From Yersinia aldovae ATCC 35236 (GTDB lineage Bacteria > Pseudomonadota > Gammaproteobacteria > Enterobacterales > Enterobacteriaceae), in assembly GCF_000173735.1 (NCBI RefSeq), contig NZ_ACCB01000044.1, positions 1 to 33,947 of the forward strand: a stretch of 33,947 bases of DNA. Reading direction: 5' to 3'. The notes under the pieces are model-generated. The model did no database searches. It was given only the letters and a program-made list of their open reading frames with translations, and was not told the DNA's origin. Below, piece by piece: positions 26,799-33,947 of the stretch (its first letter is position 1; each line of letters starts with the position of its first letter). Both the position numbers and the translations under genes were made by a program.

Positions 26799-27068
26799 TT
26801 AGCGACGCAGACCCAGACGCTCGATCAGGGTAGCATAACGCGCTACATCTTCACGCTTCAGGTAATCCAGCAGCTTACGACGCGTGGATACCATACGCAG
26901 CAGACCACGACGGCTATGGTGATCTTTTTTGTGCTCGGAGAAGTGACCTTGCAAATGGTTAATTTGAGCAGTCAACAGAGCAACCTGAACTTCGCTTGAA
27001 CCGGTGTCATTTTCACCGCGACCGAAGTCAGCAACAATTTTAGCTTTCGCTTCAACACTTAGAGACAT
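26799..27068 (-). CDS. rpsO: 30S ribosomal protein S15
   Basis: S15 binds the central domain of 16S rRNA and starts assembly of the platform. The 89-residue product is nearly identical to E. coli S15 ([53 protein letters not shown]). S15 represses its own translation through a pseudoknot in its leader; the 80-odd bases before the start at 27068 hold the leader, with a GGAG before the start. A promoter lies in the truB-rpsO gap. Confidence 0.98.
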   Translation of the reverse strand: MSLSVEAKAKIVADFGRGENDTGSSEVQVALLTAQINHLQGHFSEHKKDHHSRRGLLRMVSTRRKLLDYLKREDVARYATLIERLGLRR

Positions 27069-27145
27069 GATACAACTCCAAATATATAGATAAATTAAAA
27101 CAGGCGCCGATCTCTAATTCAGCAACCCAATATGTAAGCCGCACT

Positions 27146-27174
27146 ATTCTACTCTTTGAACTGCTGGATCGCAA
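27146..27174 (-). promoter_or_regulatory. rpsO promoter (sigma-70 type)
   Basis: On the minus strand TTGCGA (27169-27174), 17 bases, then TAGAAT (27146-27151) make a good sigma-70 promoter about 78 bases before the rpsO start codon. It matches the place of the E. coli rpsO P1 promoter. Confidence 0.75.
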
Positions 27175-27190
27175 GATAAGCGGTTTGGCC

Positions 27191-28156
27191 TTACGCGATG
27201 ACCGAACTTTCTACATCCGCACTTTCCACAACCAGGCGTTTAGGCGCCACACGACCATCTTCAGCGATAGTACCAATACCAATGAATTTATGCTCTTCGC
27301 CTTCAGTGATACGAACCATACCTTCACCAGGCGCACCCGAAACATGCACCGGCTGGCCCTGTTTCACGTAAGCGGCAACCGCAGGTAACAGATTGACTTC
27401 AGGGAAGTTAAGCACAGCACTGTCCATCGGAAGTAACAGCAGATCCAGCTCTGGATTGGGCGAGCGCTCTTCTGCCTGTGCCGCTTCCACCATCGCCGTT
27501 AACTGCTCCAACGTCACCATACGCTCACTTGGATAAGTCGCCACTTGCAACCGGCGCAGATAACTCACATGTGCGCCGCAACCCAACAATTCACCCAAAT
27601 CATCAACAATGGTACGGATATAGGTGCCTTTGGAACAGTGGATTTCCAGCTCAAGGTCATTGCCTTCCCAGCGGATAAACAGCAGTTCGTACACCGTAAT
27701 ACTGCGGGCTTCACGCTCGACTTCAATCCCCTGACGGGCATATTCATACAGCGGCTTGCCTTGGTGCTTCAGTGCAGAATACATGGACGGCACTTGCTGG
27801 CTATGACCACGGAAACGGTCTAACGCGGCATCCATCTGGGTTTGAGTGACGTTAACCTCACGCTCACTGATTAACGCACCTTCAGCATCTGAAGTATCGG
27901 TACGTTGACCTAAGCGAGCAACCACGCGATAACGTTTATCGGAATCCAGCAAGAATTGGGAAAACTTGGTCGCTTCGCCCAAACAGATAGGTAACATACC
28001 GGTTGCCAATGGATCGAGCGCACCGGTATGACCTGCGCGGTTAGCGCTAAAGAGACGTTTTACTTTCTGCAAAACATCATTAGAGGAGAGGCCCAGCGGC
28101 TTATCCAATAACAGAACGCCGTTAATGTCACGGCCGCGACGACGTGGACGACCCAT
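27191..28156 (-). CDS. truB: tRNA pseudouridine(55) synthase
   Basis: TruB makes pseudouridine 55 in the T-loop of tRNAs and is also an RNA chaperone. The product has 321 residues. The catalytic aspartate is D48 in [18 protein letters not shown] and the PUA-like C-terminal region ([20 protein letters not shown]) are present. It starts at the ATG at 28156, which overlaps the rbfA stop by one base. Confidence 0.97.
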   Translation of the reverse strand: MGRPRRRGRDINGVLLLDKPLGLSSNDVLQKVKRLFSANRAGHTGALDPLATGMLPICLGEATKFSQFLLDSDKRYRVVARLGQRTDTSDAEGALISEREVNVTQTQMDAALDRFRGHSQQVPSMYSALKHQGKPLYEYARQGIEVEREARSITVYELLFIRWEGNDLELEIHCSKGTYIRTIVDDLGELLGCGAHVSYLRRLQVATYPSERMVTLEQLTAMVEAAQAEERSPNPELDLLLLPMDSAVLNFPEVNLLPAVAAYVKQGQPVHVSGAPGEGMVRITEGEEHKFIGIGTIAEDGRVAPKRLVVESADVESSVIA

Positions 28157-28566
28157 TACTTCTCCTCGTCGTTACCCGAATTAACCTGACGTTCTACATC
28201 ACTTTTGATGACGTTAGTCACCAGGTTAGACATCCGCATCCCTTCAATCAGGGAGTTATCGTAGGCGAAGGTCAGTTCTGGCACGATACGCAGGCGCATC
28301 GCTTTGCCGAGCAAAGTACGGATATAACCAGAGGCATCTTGCAATGCTTTAATGCCGTTTTTAACCGTATCCGGTGAGGCATTGTCAGTTAATACGTTCA
28401 GGAAGGTCACAAAGACTTTAGCATAAGCCAGGTCACGGGAGAGTTCGATACCCGAAACGGTAGCCATGCCAACACGAGGGTCTTTGATTTCACGCTGTAA
28501 GATGAGTGCGATCTCTTTTTGCATTTCCTGCGAAACACGTTGAGAACGGCTGAATTCTTTTGCCAT
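28156..28566 (-). CDS. rbfA: 30S ribosome-binding factor RbfA
   Basis: RbfA is a cold-shock 30S maturation factor with a KH-type fold acting near 16S helix 1. The 136-residue product keeps the [19 protein letters not shown] block near 15-33 and [20 protein letters not shown] near 85-104. I chose the ATG at 28566 ([11 protein letters not shown]), which has GGAGA upstream; a start at 28596 would add ten unmatched residues. It overlaps truB by one base. Confidence 0.96.
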   Translation of the reverse strand: MAKEFSRSQRVSQEMQKEIALILQREIKDPRVGMATVSGIELSRDLAYAKVFVTFLNVLTDNASPDTVKNGIKALQDASGYIRTLLGKAMRLRIVPELTFAYDNSLIEGMRMSNLVTNVIKSDVERQVNSGNDEEK

Positions 28567-28584
28567 TTGGATTCTCCAGACAAA

Positions 28585-28606
28585 TTGGGGGGCCAAGGCC
28601 CCCCAA
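28585..28606. other. Perfect hairpin between infB and rbfA
   Basis: TTGGGGGGCC and GGCCCCCCAA form a ten-pair stem with a two-base middle. It lies 25 bases after the infB stop and before the rbfA ribosome binding site. It is followed on the minus strand by only a short T-run, so it is more likely an RNA processing or stability element within the operon than a full stop. Confidence 0.6.
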
Positions 28607-28631
28607 ATGGATATAAGCAGATCTGAGGCGA

Positions 28632-31310
28632 TTAATCGATAGTACGTTTGATTTCGATAATTTCGAAGACTTCGATCACATCACCAGTACGGACGTCATT
28701 GTAGTTCTTAACGCCAATACCACATTCCATGCCATTACGAACTTCGTTAACGTCATCTTTGAAGCGGCGCAGGGATTCCAGCTCGCCTTCATAGATAACC
28801 ACGTTGTCACGCAGCACACGGATTGGATTATTACGCTTAATCACACCTTCAGTAACCATACAACCTGCAATCGCACCAAATTTCGGTGATTTAAATACAT
28901 CACGAACTTCAGCCAGACCGATGATTTGCTGTTTGTACTCCGGTGCCAACATCCCACTCATCGCCTGTTTAACTTCGTCAATCAGGCTATAAATAACTGA
29001 GTAGTAACGCAGATCCAGGCCTTCACTTTCGACGACACGACGGGCTGAAGCATCAGCACGGACGTTAAAGCCAAGGATGATTGCGCCAGATGCCGCCGCC
29101 AGTGTTGCGTCAGTTTCGGTGATACCACCAACGCCTGAGCCAACAATGCGCACTTTCACTTCATCAGTAGACAGTTTTTCCAGTGAATCACAGATAGCTT
29201 CACAAGAACCCTGTACGTCAGATTTAATAACGATGTTCAGTTCAGAAACTTCACCTTCGGTCATGTTAGCAAACATGTTTTCCAGCTTCGATTTCTGCTG
29301 ACGAGCCAGCTTAACTTCACGGAATTTGCCCTGACGATACAGTGCAACTTCACGGGCTTTCTTCTCGTCACGAACAACGGTCACTTCATCACCGGCCGCA
29401 GGAACGCTGGACAAGCCCAGAATCTCAACCGGAATAGACGGACCCGCAGACGTGATATCACGGCCCAGTTCGTCACGCATCGCACGTACACGGCCATACT
29501 CGAAGCCACACAGCACGATATCGCCTTTGTTCAGCGTACCTTGTTGAACCAACACGGTAGCAACAGGGCCACGGCCTTTGTCCAGGAAGGATTCGATAAC
29601 CACACCGTTTGCCATGCCAGTACGAACCGCTTTCAGCTCCAGAACTTCAGCTTGCAGCAAGATTGCGTTCAGCAATTCATCAATACCGATGCCCGCTTTC
29701 GCAGACACGCTGATGAACTGAGACTCGCCGCCCCACTCTTCTGGCTGAACGCCGTACTGAGACAGCTCGGTTTTAACGCGGTCTGGATCAGCTTCTGGCT
29801 TATCGATTTTATTCACTGCAACCACAACCGGTACTTTAGCCGCTTTAGCATGTTGAATAGCTTCGATAGTTTGTGGCATCACGCCATCGTCGGCTGCAAC
29901 AACCAGCACCACGATATCCGTTGCCTGAGCACCACGGGCACGCATTGAAGTAAACGCGGCGTGTCCTGGGGTATCCAGGAAGGTGATCATGCCGTTTTCG
30001 GTTTCAACGTGATAAGCACCGATGTGCTGTGTAATACCACCAGCTTCACCTGACGCCACTTTCGTGGAGCGGATGTAATCCAGCAGAGAGGTTTTACCGT
30101 GGTCAACGTGGCCCATGATGGTCACAACCGGAGCGCGATGCTCAGCAGCGGCTTCAGCGCCAGTATCACGGTCGCTCATCAGTGCTTCTTCCAGTTCGTT
30201 TTCACGACGCAGGATGACTTTGTGGCCCATCTCTTCAGCAACCATCTGAGCGGTTTCTTGATCGATAACCTGGTTGATAGTGGCCATTGCACCCAGTTTC
30301 ATCATCGCTTTGATGACCTGAGAGCCTTTAACTGCCATTTTGTTGGCCAGTTCAGCAACTGTCACAGTTTCACCGATCACGACATCACGGTTAACCGCGA
30401 CGACAGGTTTGTTGAAGCTCTGCTGCAATGTGCTTGGTTTACGTTTGCCTTTACGGCCAACAGCACGCGCTTCTTCACGATCAGCTTTAGACTCAGAGAG
30501 TTTATTGCCTTTCTTCTGTTTAGTCGCTTTGCCACCACGAGTACGGCTGCGGCGATCGCCTTCAACTTTGGCGTCGTTTTCATCTTCCGCGGCGCGCGCA
30601 TGTTGTGAGGTAGTTACATGGTAATCGGCAGATTCAGTCTGTTCAGCCACAGGTGCTGGCCATTTACCTTCATTGTCGGCTGCCATTTTACGGGCTTCCT
30701 CAGCAACGCGTTTAGCGTCTTCCTCGACCTTACGGCGTGTTTCTTCTTCTACTGAGCGTTTCAGCTCGGCAGCTTCAGCTTCACGGCGTGCTTTATCGGT
30801 CTGGGCTGGTTTGTTTTTTTCGTCGGTTTGTTGATTCGTCACTTTTTCTTTTTCCGCTGCTTGGCGTTTAGCTTTTTCAGCGGCCTCACGTTTGGCTTGT
30901 TCTTCGGCCGCACGTTTAGCTTTTTCTTCAGCGATTTTCTGCGCTGCTGCTTCCGCTTCACGTTGTGCCTGCTCTTCCGCTTCACGCTGTGCCTGCTCTT
31001 CCGCTTTCGCTTGTTCAGCTTCCGGCGTATTTACAAAAGTGCGTTTCTTGCGGACCTCGATTTGCACCGATTTACTTTTTCCGCCGGTGCTCGGAATATT
31101 CAAGGTGCTACGCGTTTTGCGTTGCAACGTGAGTTTATTAGGCACACTACCGTGTTCACGGTTCAAGTGTGCTAACAATGTTTCTTTTTCTTGCTGGGTA
31201 ACTGAGTCTACTTCAGACTTCTTGATCCCTGCATCAGCAAATTGCTGTACCAGGCGATCAACTGGGGTCTGAATCTCAGCTGCCAGCGATTTTACGGTTA
31301 CATCTGTCAT
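28632..31310 (-). CDS. infB: Translation initiation factor IF-2
   Basis: IF-2 is the GTPase that brings initiator tRNA to the 30S subunit. The product has 892 residues, close to the E. coli 890. It has the N-terminal IF2N domain (about 1-50), a long charged Ala/Glu/Lys/Arg-rich linker (about 95-220), a second IF2N domain (about 320-370), then the G domain with GHVDHGKT near 400, DTPGH and NKID, and the C-terminal fMet-tRNA binding domain. A 24-base tandem duplication lies in the linker. Shorter forms from internal starts are known in E. coli but I cannot fix them here. Confidence 0.98.
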   Translation of the reverse strand: MTDVTVKSLAAEIQTPVDRLVQQFADAGIKKSEVDSVTQQEKETLLAHLNREHGSVPNKLTLQRKTRSTLNIPSTGGKSKSVQIEVRKKRTFVNTPEAEQAKAEEQAQREAEEQAQREAEAAAQKIAEEKAKRAAEEQAKREAAEKAKRQAAEKEKVTNQQTDEKNKPAQTDKARREAEAAELKRSVEEETRRKVEEDAKRVAEEARKMAADNEGKWPAPVAEQTESADYHVTTSQHARAAEDENDAKVEGDRRSRTRGGKATKQKKGNKLSESKADREEARAVGRKGKRKPSTLQQSFNKPVVAVNRDVVIGETVTVAELANKMAVKGSQVIKAMMKLGAMATINQVIDQETAQMVAEEMGHKVILRRENELEEALMSDRDTGAEAAAEHRAPVVTIMGHVDHGKTSLLDYIRSTKVASGEAGGITQHIGAYHVETENGMITFLDTPGHAAFTSMRARGAQATDIVVLVVAADDGVMPQTIEAIQHAKAAKVPVVVAVNKIDKPEADPDRVKTELSQYGVQPEEWGGESQFISVSAKAGIGIDELLNAILLQAEVLELKAVRTGMANGVVIESFLDKGRGPVATVLVQQGTLNKGDIVLCGFEYGRVRAMRDELGRDITSAGPSIPVEILGLSSVPAAGDEVTVVRDEKKAREVALYRQGKFREVKLARQQKSKLENMFANMTEGEVSELNIVIKSDVQGSCEAICDSLEKLSTDEVKVRIVGSGVGGITETDATLAAASGAIILGFNVRADASARRVVESEGLDLRYYSVIYSLIDEVKQAMSGMLAPEYKQQIIGLAEVRDVFKSPKFGAIAGCMVTEGVIKRNNPIRVLRDNVVIYEGELESLRRFKDDVNEVRNGMECGIGVKNYNDVRTGDVIEVFEIIEIKRTID
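30951..30998 (-). repeat. 24-base tandem repeat inside infB
   Basis: Two copies of a 24-base unit, differing at one base, encode two EEQAQREA-type octapeptides in the IF-2 linker. The unit keeps the frame, so gain or loss changes only linker length. Confidence 0.8.
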
Positions 31311-31334
31311 GCTGTTCCTTCCTGCTACAGTTTA

Positions 31335-32822
31335 TTACGCGTTATCGCCAAACCAACAGATATTACGTGCAGCCATAATCAGCTCGCCGGCTTGCTCATC
31401 GCTAAGCTCTTCAATATCTGCCAGATCGTCGATACCCTGCTCGGCAAGATCTTCCAGCGTACACACACCGCGCGCAGCCAATTTAAATGCCATGCTACGT
31501 TCCAGACCGGCCAGATTCAGCAGATCATCAGCGGGTTTTTGGTCGCCAAGACTTTCTTCTTGTGCCAGGGCCAGCGTGGTCAATGCAGCTTTGGCGCGGT
31601 CACGCAGCGCTTCAACCGTATCTTCGTCAAGACCATCGATTTCCAGAAGTTCTTTCATTGGCACGTAAGCCAATTCTTCCAGAGAAGAGAAACCTTCCTC
31701 TACCAACGTGGTGGCAAAGTCCTCATCGATAGCAAGATATTTGGTGAAGGTATCAATAGCGGCATGAGCCTCGGCCTGATGTTTCGCCTGAAGATCGTCC
31801 GCCGTCATTACGTTCAGCTCCCAGCCACTCAGCTGTGCAGCTAAACGTACGTTTTGGCCGTTACGGCCAATTGCCTGTGCCAGGTTACTGGCTTCAACGG
31901 CAACATCCATCGTGTGTCTGTCTTCATCAACCACAATAGACGCAACATCAGCTGGCGCCATAGCGTTAATAACAAACTGGGCCGGATTATCATCCCACAA
32001 TACAATATCAATGCGCTCGCCGCCAAGCTCGCTGGAAACAGCCTGAACACGGGCACCACGCATCCCAACGCAAGCACCGACCGGATCGATACGTTTGTCA
32101 TTGGTTTTGACCGCAATTTTAGCACGCGAGCCAGGATCACGGGCAGCGGCTTTAATTTCGATCAATTCTTCGCCAATTTCTGGCACTTCAATGCGGAACA
32201 GTTCGATCAGCATCTCAGGGCGTGAACGGCTAACAAATAACTGCGCACCGCGCGCTTCTGGACGCACATCATACAGAACGCCACGGATACGGTCGCCTGG
32301 GCGGAAGTTTTCACGCGGCAGCATGTCTTCACGACCAATAACAGCTTCAGCATTATTACCCAGATCCAGCGCAATACTGTCACGGTTAACTTTTTTAACT
32401 ATACCGGTAACAATTTCGCCCAGATACTGACGGAACTGCTCAACCACCATAGCACGTTCGGCTTCACGTACTTTCTGTACGATAACCTGTTTAGCCGTTT
32501 GGGTGGTGATACGGTCAAAAGTGACAGATTCAATCTGGTCTTCGACATAATCACCCAACTGAAGCGTGGGATCTTCATATTGAGCCGCATCCAACGTAAT
32601 TTCACGCGTTGGCATGGTGACTTCATCAACAGCAACCCAACGGCGGAACGTATCAAAATCACCGGTTTTACGGTCGATGCTGACGCGAACTTCAATTTCT
32701 TGTTCGTATTTTTTCTTAGTCGCTGTCGCTAGAGCAGTTTCCAACGCTTCAAAAATTTTCTCGCGCGGAAGGGATTTCTCATTGGAAACTGCTTCTACAA
32801 CAGCCAGAATCTCTTTGTTCAT
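31335..32822 (-). CDS. nusA: Transcription termination/antitermination factor NusA
   Basis: NusA binds RNA polymerase and promotes pausing, termination and, with other factors, antitermination. The product has 495 residues, as in E. coli. It has the N-terminal polymerase-binding domain (1-about 125), S1 (about 135-200, [23 protein letters not shown]), two KH domains ([30 protein letters not shown]) and two acidic repeats at the C-terminus. I chose the ATG at 32822 ([15 protein letters not shown]), with GAGG eight bases upstream; an in-frame start at 32840 adds six residues. It is 21 bases after rimP. Confidence 0.97.
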   Translation of the reverse strand: MNKEILAVVEAVSNEKSLPREKIFEALETALATATKKKYEQEIEVRVSIDRKTGDFDTFRRWVAVDEVTMPTREITLDAAQYEDPTLQLGDYVEDQIESVTFDRITTQTAKQVIVQKVREAERAMVVEQFRQYLGEIVTGIVKKVNRDSIALDLGNNAEAVIGREDMLPRENFRPGDRIRGVLYDVRPEARGAQLFVSRSRPEMLIELFRIEVPEIGEELIEIKAAARDPGSRAKIAVKTNDKRIDPVGACVGMRGARVQAVSSELGGERIDIVLWDDNPAQFVINAMAPADVASIVVDEDRHTMDVAVEASNLAQAIGRNGQNVRLAAQLSGWELNVMTADDLQAKHQAEAHAAIDTFTKYLAIDEDFATTLVEEGFSSLEELAYVPMKELLEIDGLDEDTVEALRDRAKAALTTLALAQEESLGDQKPADDLLNLAGLERSMAFKLAARGVCTLEDLAEQGIDDLADIEELSDEQAGELIMAARNICWFGDNA

Positions 32823-32843
32823 CCTAGTTGCCTCATCCAAACT

Positions 32844-33296
32844 TTAAAAGTGGGGTACCAGGTTCGCTTTCTGGATGTTGCTCAGCGCGAACACTTCATC
32901 TTTTCCATCCACAGTAACCGTGATCATTTCACCATCAACGGCTTTAATAATACCCTGCCATTTACGGCGGTTCTGCATTGCCATACGCAAAACCAGAGTG
33001 ACATTTTCACCGAGGTAACGAGTATAGTGTTCAGCGGTGAACATTGGGCGATCAAGGCCTGGAGAGGAAACTTCTAAGTTGTAAGCGACCGTAATGGGAT
33101 CTTCAACGTCCAATACAGCGCTGACCTGGTGGCTGACATCAGCACAAGCATCAACAGTGATCCCATCGTCACTATCAATATAGATTCGTAGCGTCGATTG
33201 GCGCCCCCGGATGAACTCGATGCCGACTAATTCGTAGCCTAAGGCCTCAACCGGTGCTGAAATTATCTCTGTTAACTTTTGTTCTAATGTGGACAA
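32844..33296 (-). CDS. rimP: Ribosome maturation factor RimP
   Basis: RimP is needed for 30S maturation. The 150-residue product matches E. coli RimP ([59 protein letters not shown]). I chose the TTG at 33296, giving [11 protein letters not shown] after the initiator Met, with a G-rich site about six bases upstream; in-frame GTG (33302) and TTG (33308) starts would add two or four residues. It is the first protein gene of the metY-rimP-nusA-infB operon. Confidence 0.94.
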   Translation of the reverse strand: MSTLEQKLTEIISAPVEALGYELVGIEFIRGRQSTLRIYIDSDDGITVDACADVSHQVSAVLDVEDPITVAYNLEVSSPGLDRPMFTAEHYTRYLGENVTLVLRMAMQNRRKWQGIIKAVDGEMITVTVDGKDEVFALSNIQKANLVPHF

Positions 33297-33312
33297 GCCC
33301 ACCCCCAAGACA

Positions 33313-33334
33313 TAAAAAAAGGGCCTAATAGCCC
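33313..33334 (-). terminator. Possible attenuator just before rimP
   Basis: On the minus strand GGGC, six bases, GCCC and then seven Ts form a short hairpin with a T-run, ending 17 bases before the rimP start. The four-pair stem is weak. NusA-sensitive termination in the metY-nusA leader is known in E. coli, so an attenuator is plausible. Confidence 0.35.
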
Positions 33335-33356
33335 AGTGATTCTGCTGTCAAATAAC

Positions 33357-33380
33357 AAAAAACCCCGAAATTCGGGGCTT
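33357..33380 (-). terminator. Terminator after metY
   Basis: On the minus strand GCCCCGAA, a short loop and TTCGGGG are followed by a run of six Ts. It ends the metY transcript with presumed partial read-through into rimP, as in the E. coli operon. Confidence 0.85.
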
Positions 33381-33511
33381 TATGCAACTGGACCCTGTTT
33401 GCCGCAAAGCGGCTTCGGTACAACTTTCTGACAAGTATTTTTTTCAAATTGAAATCGAAAGTATCTGAGGTCTACCGAATACAACATTTGAAAAACAACA
33501 CTTTAGGAAAG

Positions 33512-33588
<77 letters not shown>

Positions 33589-33604
33589 TCCGAAAACGTG
33601 GCAA

Positions 33605-33633
33605 ATATTACGTCGATAACGATAAAAAAGCAA
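33605..33633 (-). promoter_or_regulatory. metY promoter (sigma-70 type)
   Basis: On the minus strand TTGCTT (33628-33633), a 17-base spacer and TAATAT (33605-33610) form a strong sigma-70 promoter; the tRNA begins 17 bases after the -10 box. It would drive metY and the rimP-nusA-infB operon. Confidence 0.8.
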
Positions 33634-33648
33634 GTTATCTGTCTGATT

Positions 33649-33680
33649 TGGTACCGAGGACGGGACTTGAACCCGTAAGC
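33649..33680 (-). other. 3' fragment of tRNA-Leu (leuU type), probable attachment site
   Basis: On the minus strand these 32 bases read GCTTACGGGTTCAAGTCCCG then TCCTCGGTACCA, which is the T-arm, acceptor 3' strand and CCA of the leuU tRNA (GAG anticodon) as I remember it. The rest of the tRNA is absent: sequence to the right does not continue it. In E. coli leuU lies upstream of metY on the same strand. A lone 3' end is the usual scar of site-specific integration into a tRNA gene; the intact tRNA would then lie to the right, at the far end of the element. Confidence 0.8.
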
Positions 33681-33947
33681 TATTGTATTGAAGTATAAAG
33701 ATATCCCTCACAAGCTTATCTGAATCTATACTTACTACAGATTGCTTAATTTCCTACTTACCACTGCTCTACATGCAATAACATAACGATAAGCAATAAT
33801 GCAATACGACATCAGACATGTAGGATAATACCCATAACGTAAGGTAAAATCAAAATTTTATCTTACTATCTATCAATAGCGATAAACTGGACTAGCAGCT
33901 TTGAATAATACATATCCATAGTCTCATTCAATCAGCTATCTTCAGGG
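33681..33947. mobile_element. Start of a probable integrated element, no gene visible
   Basis: This AT-rich 267-base stretch begins exactly where homology to tRNA-Leu stops. It holds no open frame of note. An imperfect 12-pair palindrome GTAAGGTAAAAT/ATTTTATCTTAC lies at 33839-33866. The assignment to an element rests on the tRNA fragment; the integrase gene should be outside the window. Confidence 0.5.

Overview
The window is chromosomal DNA from an enterobacterium, almost certainly a Yersinia. The proteins are close relatives of Escherichia coli proteins. The gene order on the right follows the E. coli yraR-yhbP-yhbQ-yhbS-yhbT-yhbU-yhbV-yhbW-deaD-nlpI-pnp-rpsO-truB-rbfA-infB-nusA-rimP-metY block. 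Three ERIC repeats are present, of the enlarged kind known from Yersinia. The species cannot be fixed from the sequence alone; a frameshifted ornithine decarboxylase would suit the decarboxylase-negative Y. pseudotuberculosis/Y. pestis group.

Layout. (1) 1-563: the end of an ERIC repeat runs into nrdG, the activase of anaerobic ribonucleotide reductase. (2) 841-8624: a tightly overlapping C-P lyase operon, phnFGHIJKLMNP, for using phosphonates as a phosphorus source; it has no phnCDE transporter and no phnO here. (3) 8628-10012: yraR and yhbP on the minus strand, with a second ERIC between them. (4) 10013-14895: an acid/ornithine module inserted between yhbP and yhbQ. It has a 34-codon leader peptide gene recognisable as speFL, a long leader, speF (broken by a one-base frameshift near its start) and potE (with an unusual C-terminal tail). 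(5) 14971-18471: yhbQ, yhbS, yhbT (ubiT), and the divergent yhbU-yhbV (ubiU-ubiV), the latter three serving oxygen-independent ubiquinone synthesis. (6) 18572-19531: an AT-rich orphan gene with no recognisable family, placed where E. coli has yhbV next to yhbW. (7) 19924-33308: yhbW, then on the minus strand the RNA-metabolism and translation block deaD, nlpI, pnp, rpsO, truB, rbfA, infB, nusA, rimP, with a third ERIC between rpsO and pnp. (8) 33512-33947: metY (initiator tRNA) with a good promoter, then a 32-base copy of the 3' end of tRNA-Leu (leuU type), which looks like the attachment site of an integrated element that continues beyond the right edge.

The most interesting points are: the intact SpeFL ornithine sensor with a changed C-terminus sitting above a disabled speF; the ERIC inserts with three hairpins that covary between copies; ERIC ends that supply the nrdG ribosome binding site and the yhbP stop codon; the orphan gene at 18572-19531; and the tRNA-Leu fragment at the right edge. 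I did not find CRISPR arrays, insertion sequences with transposases, or a multigene defence system. All comparisons with named E. coli proteins are from memory, not from a search.
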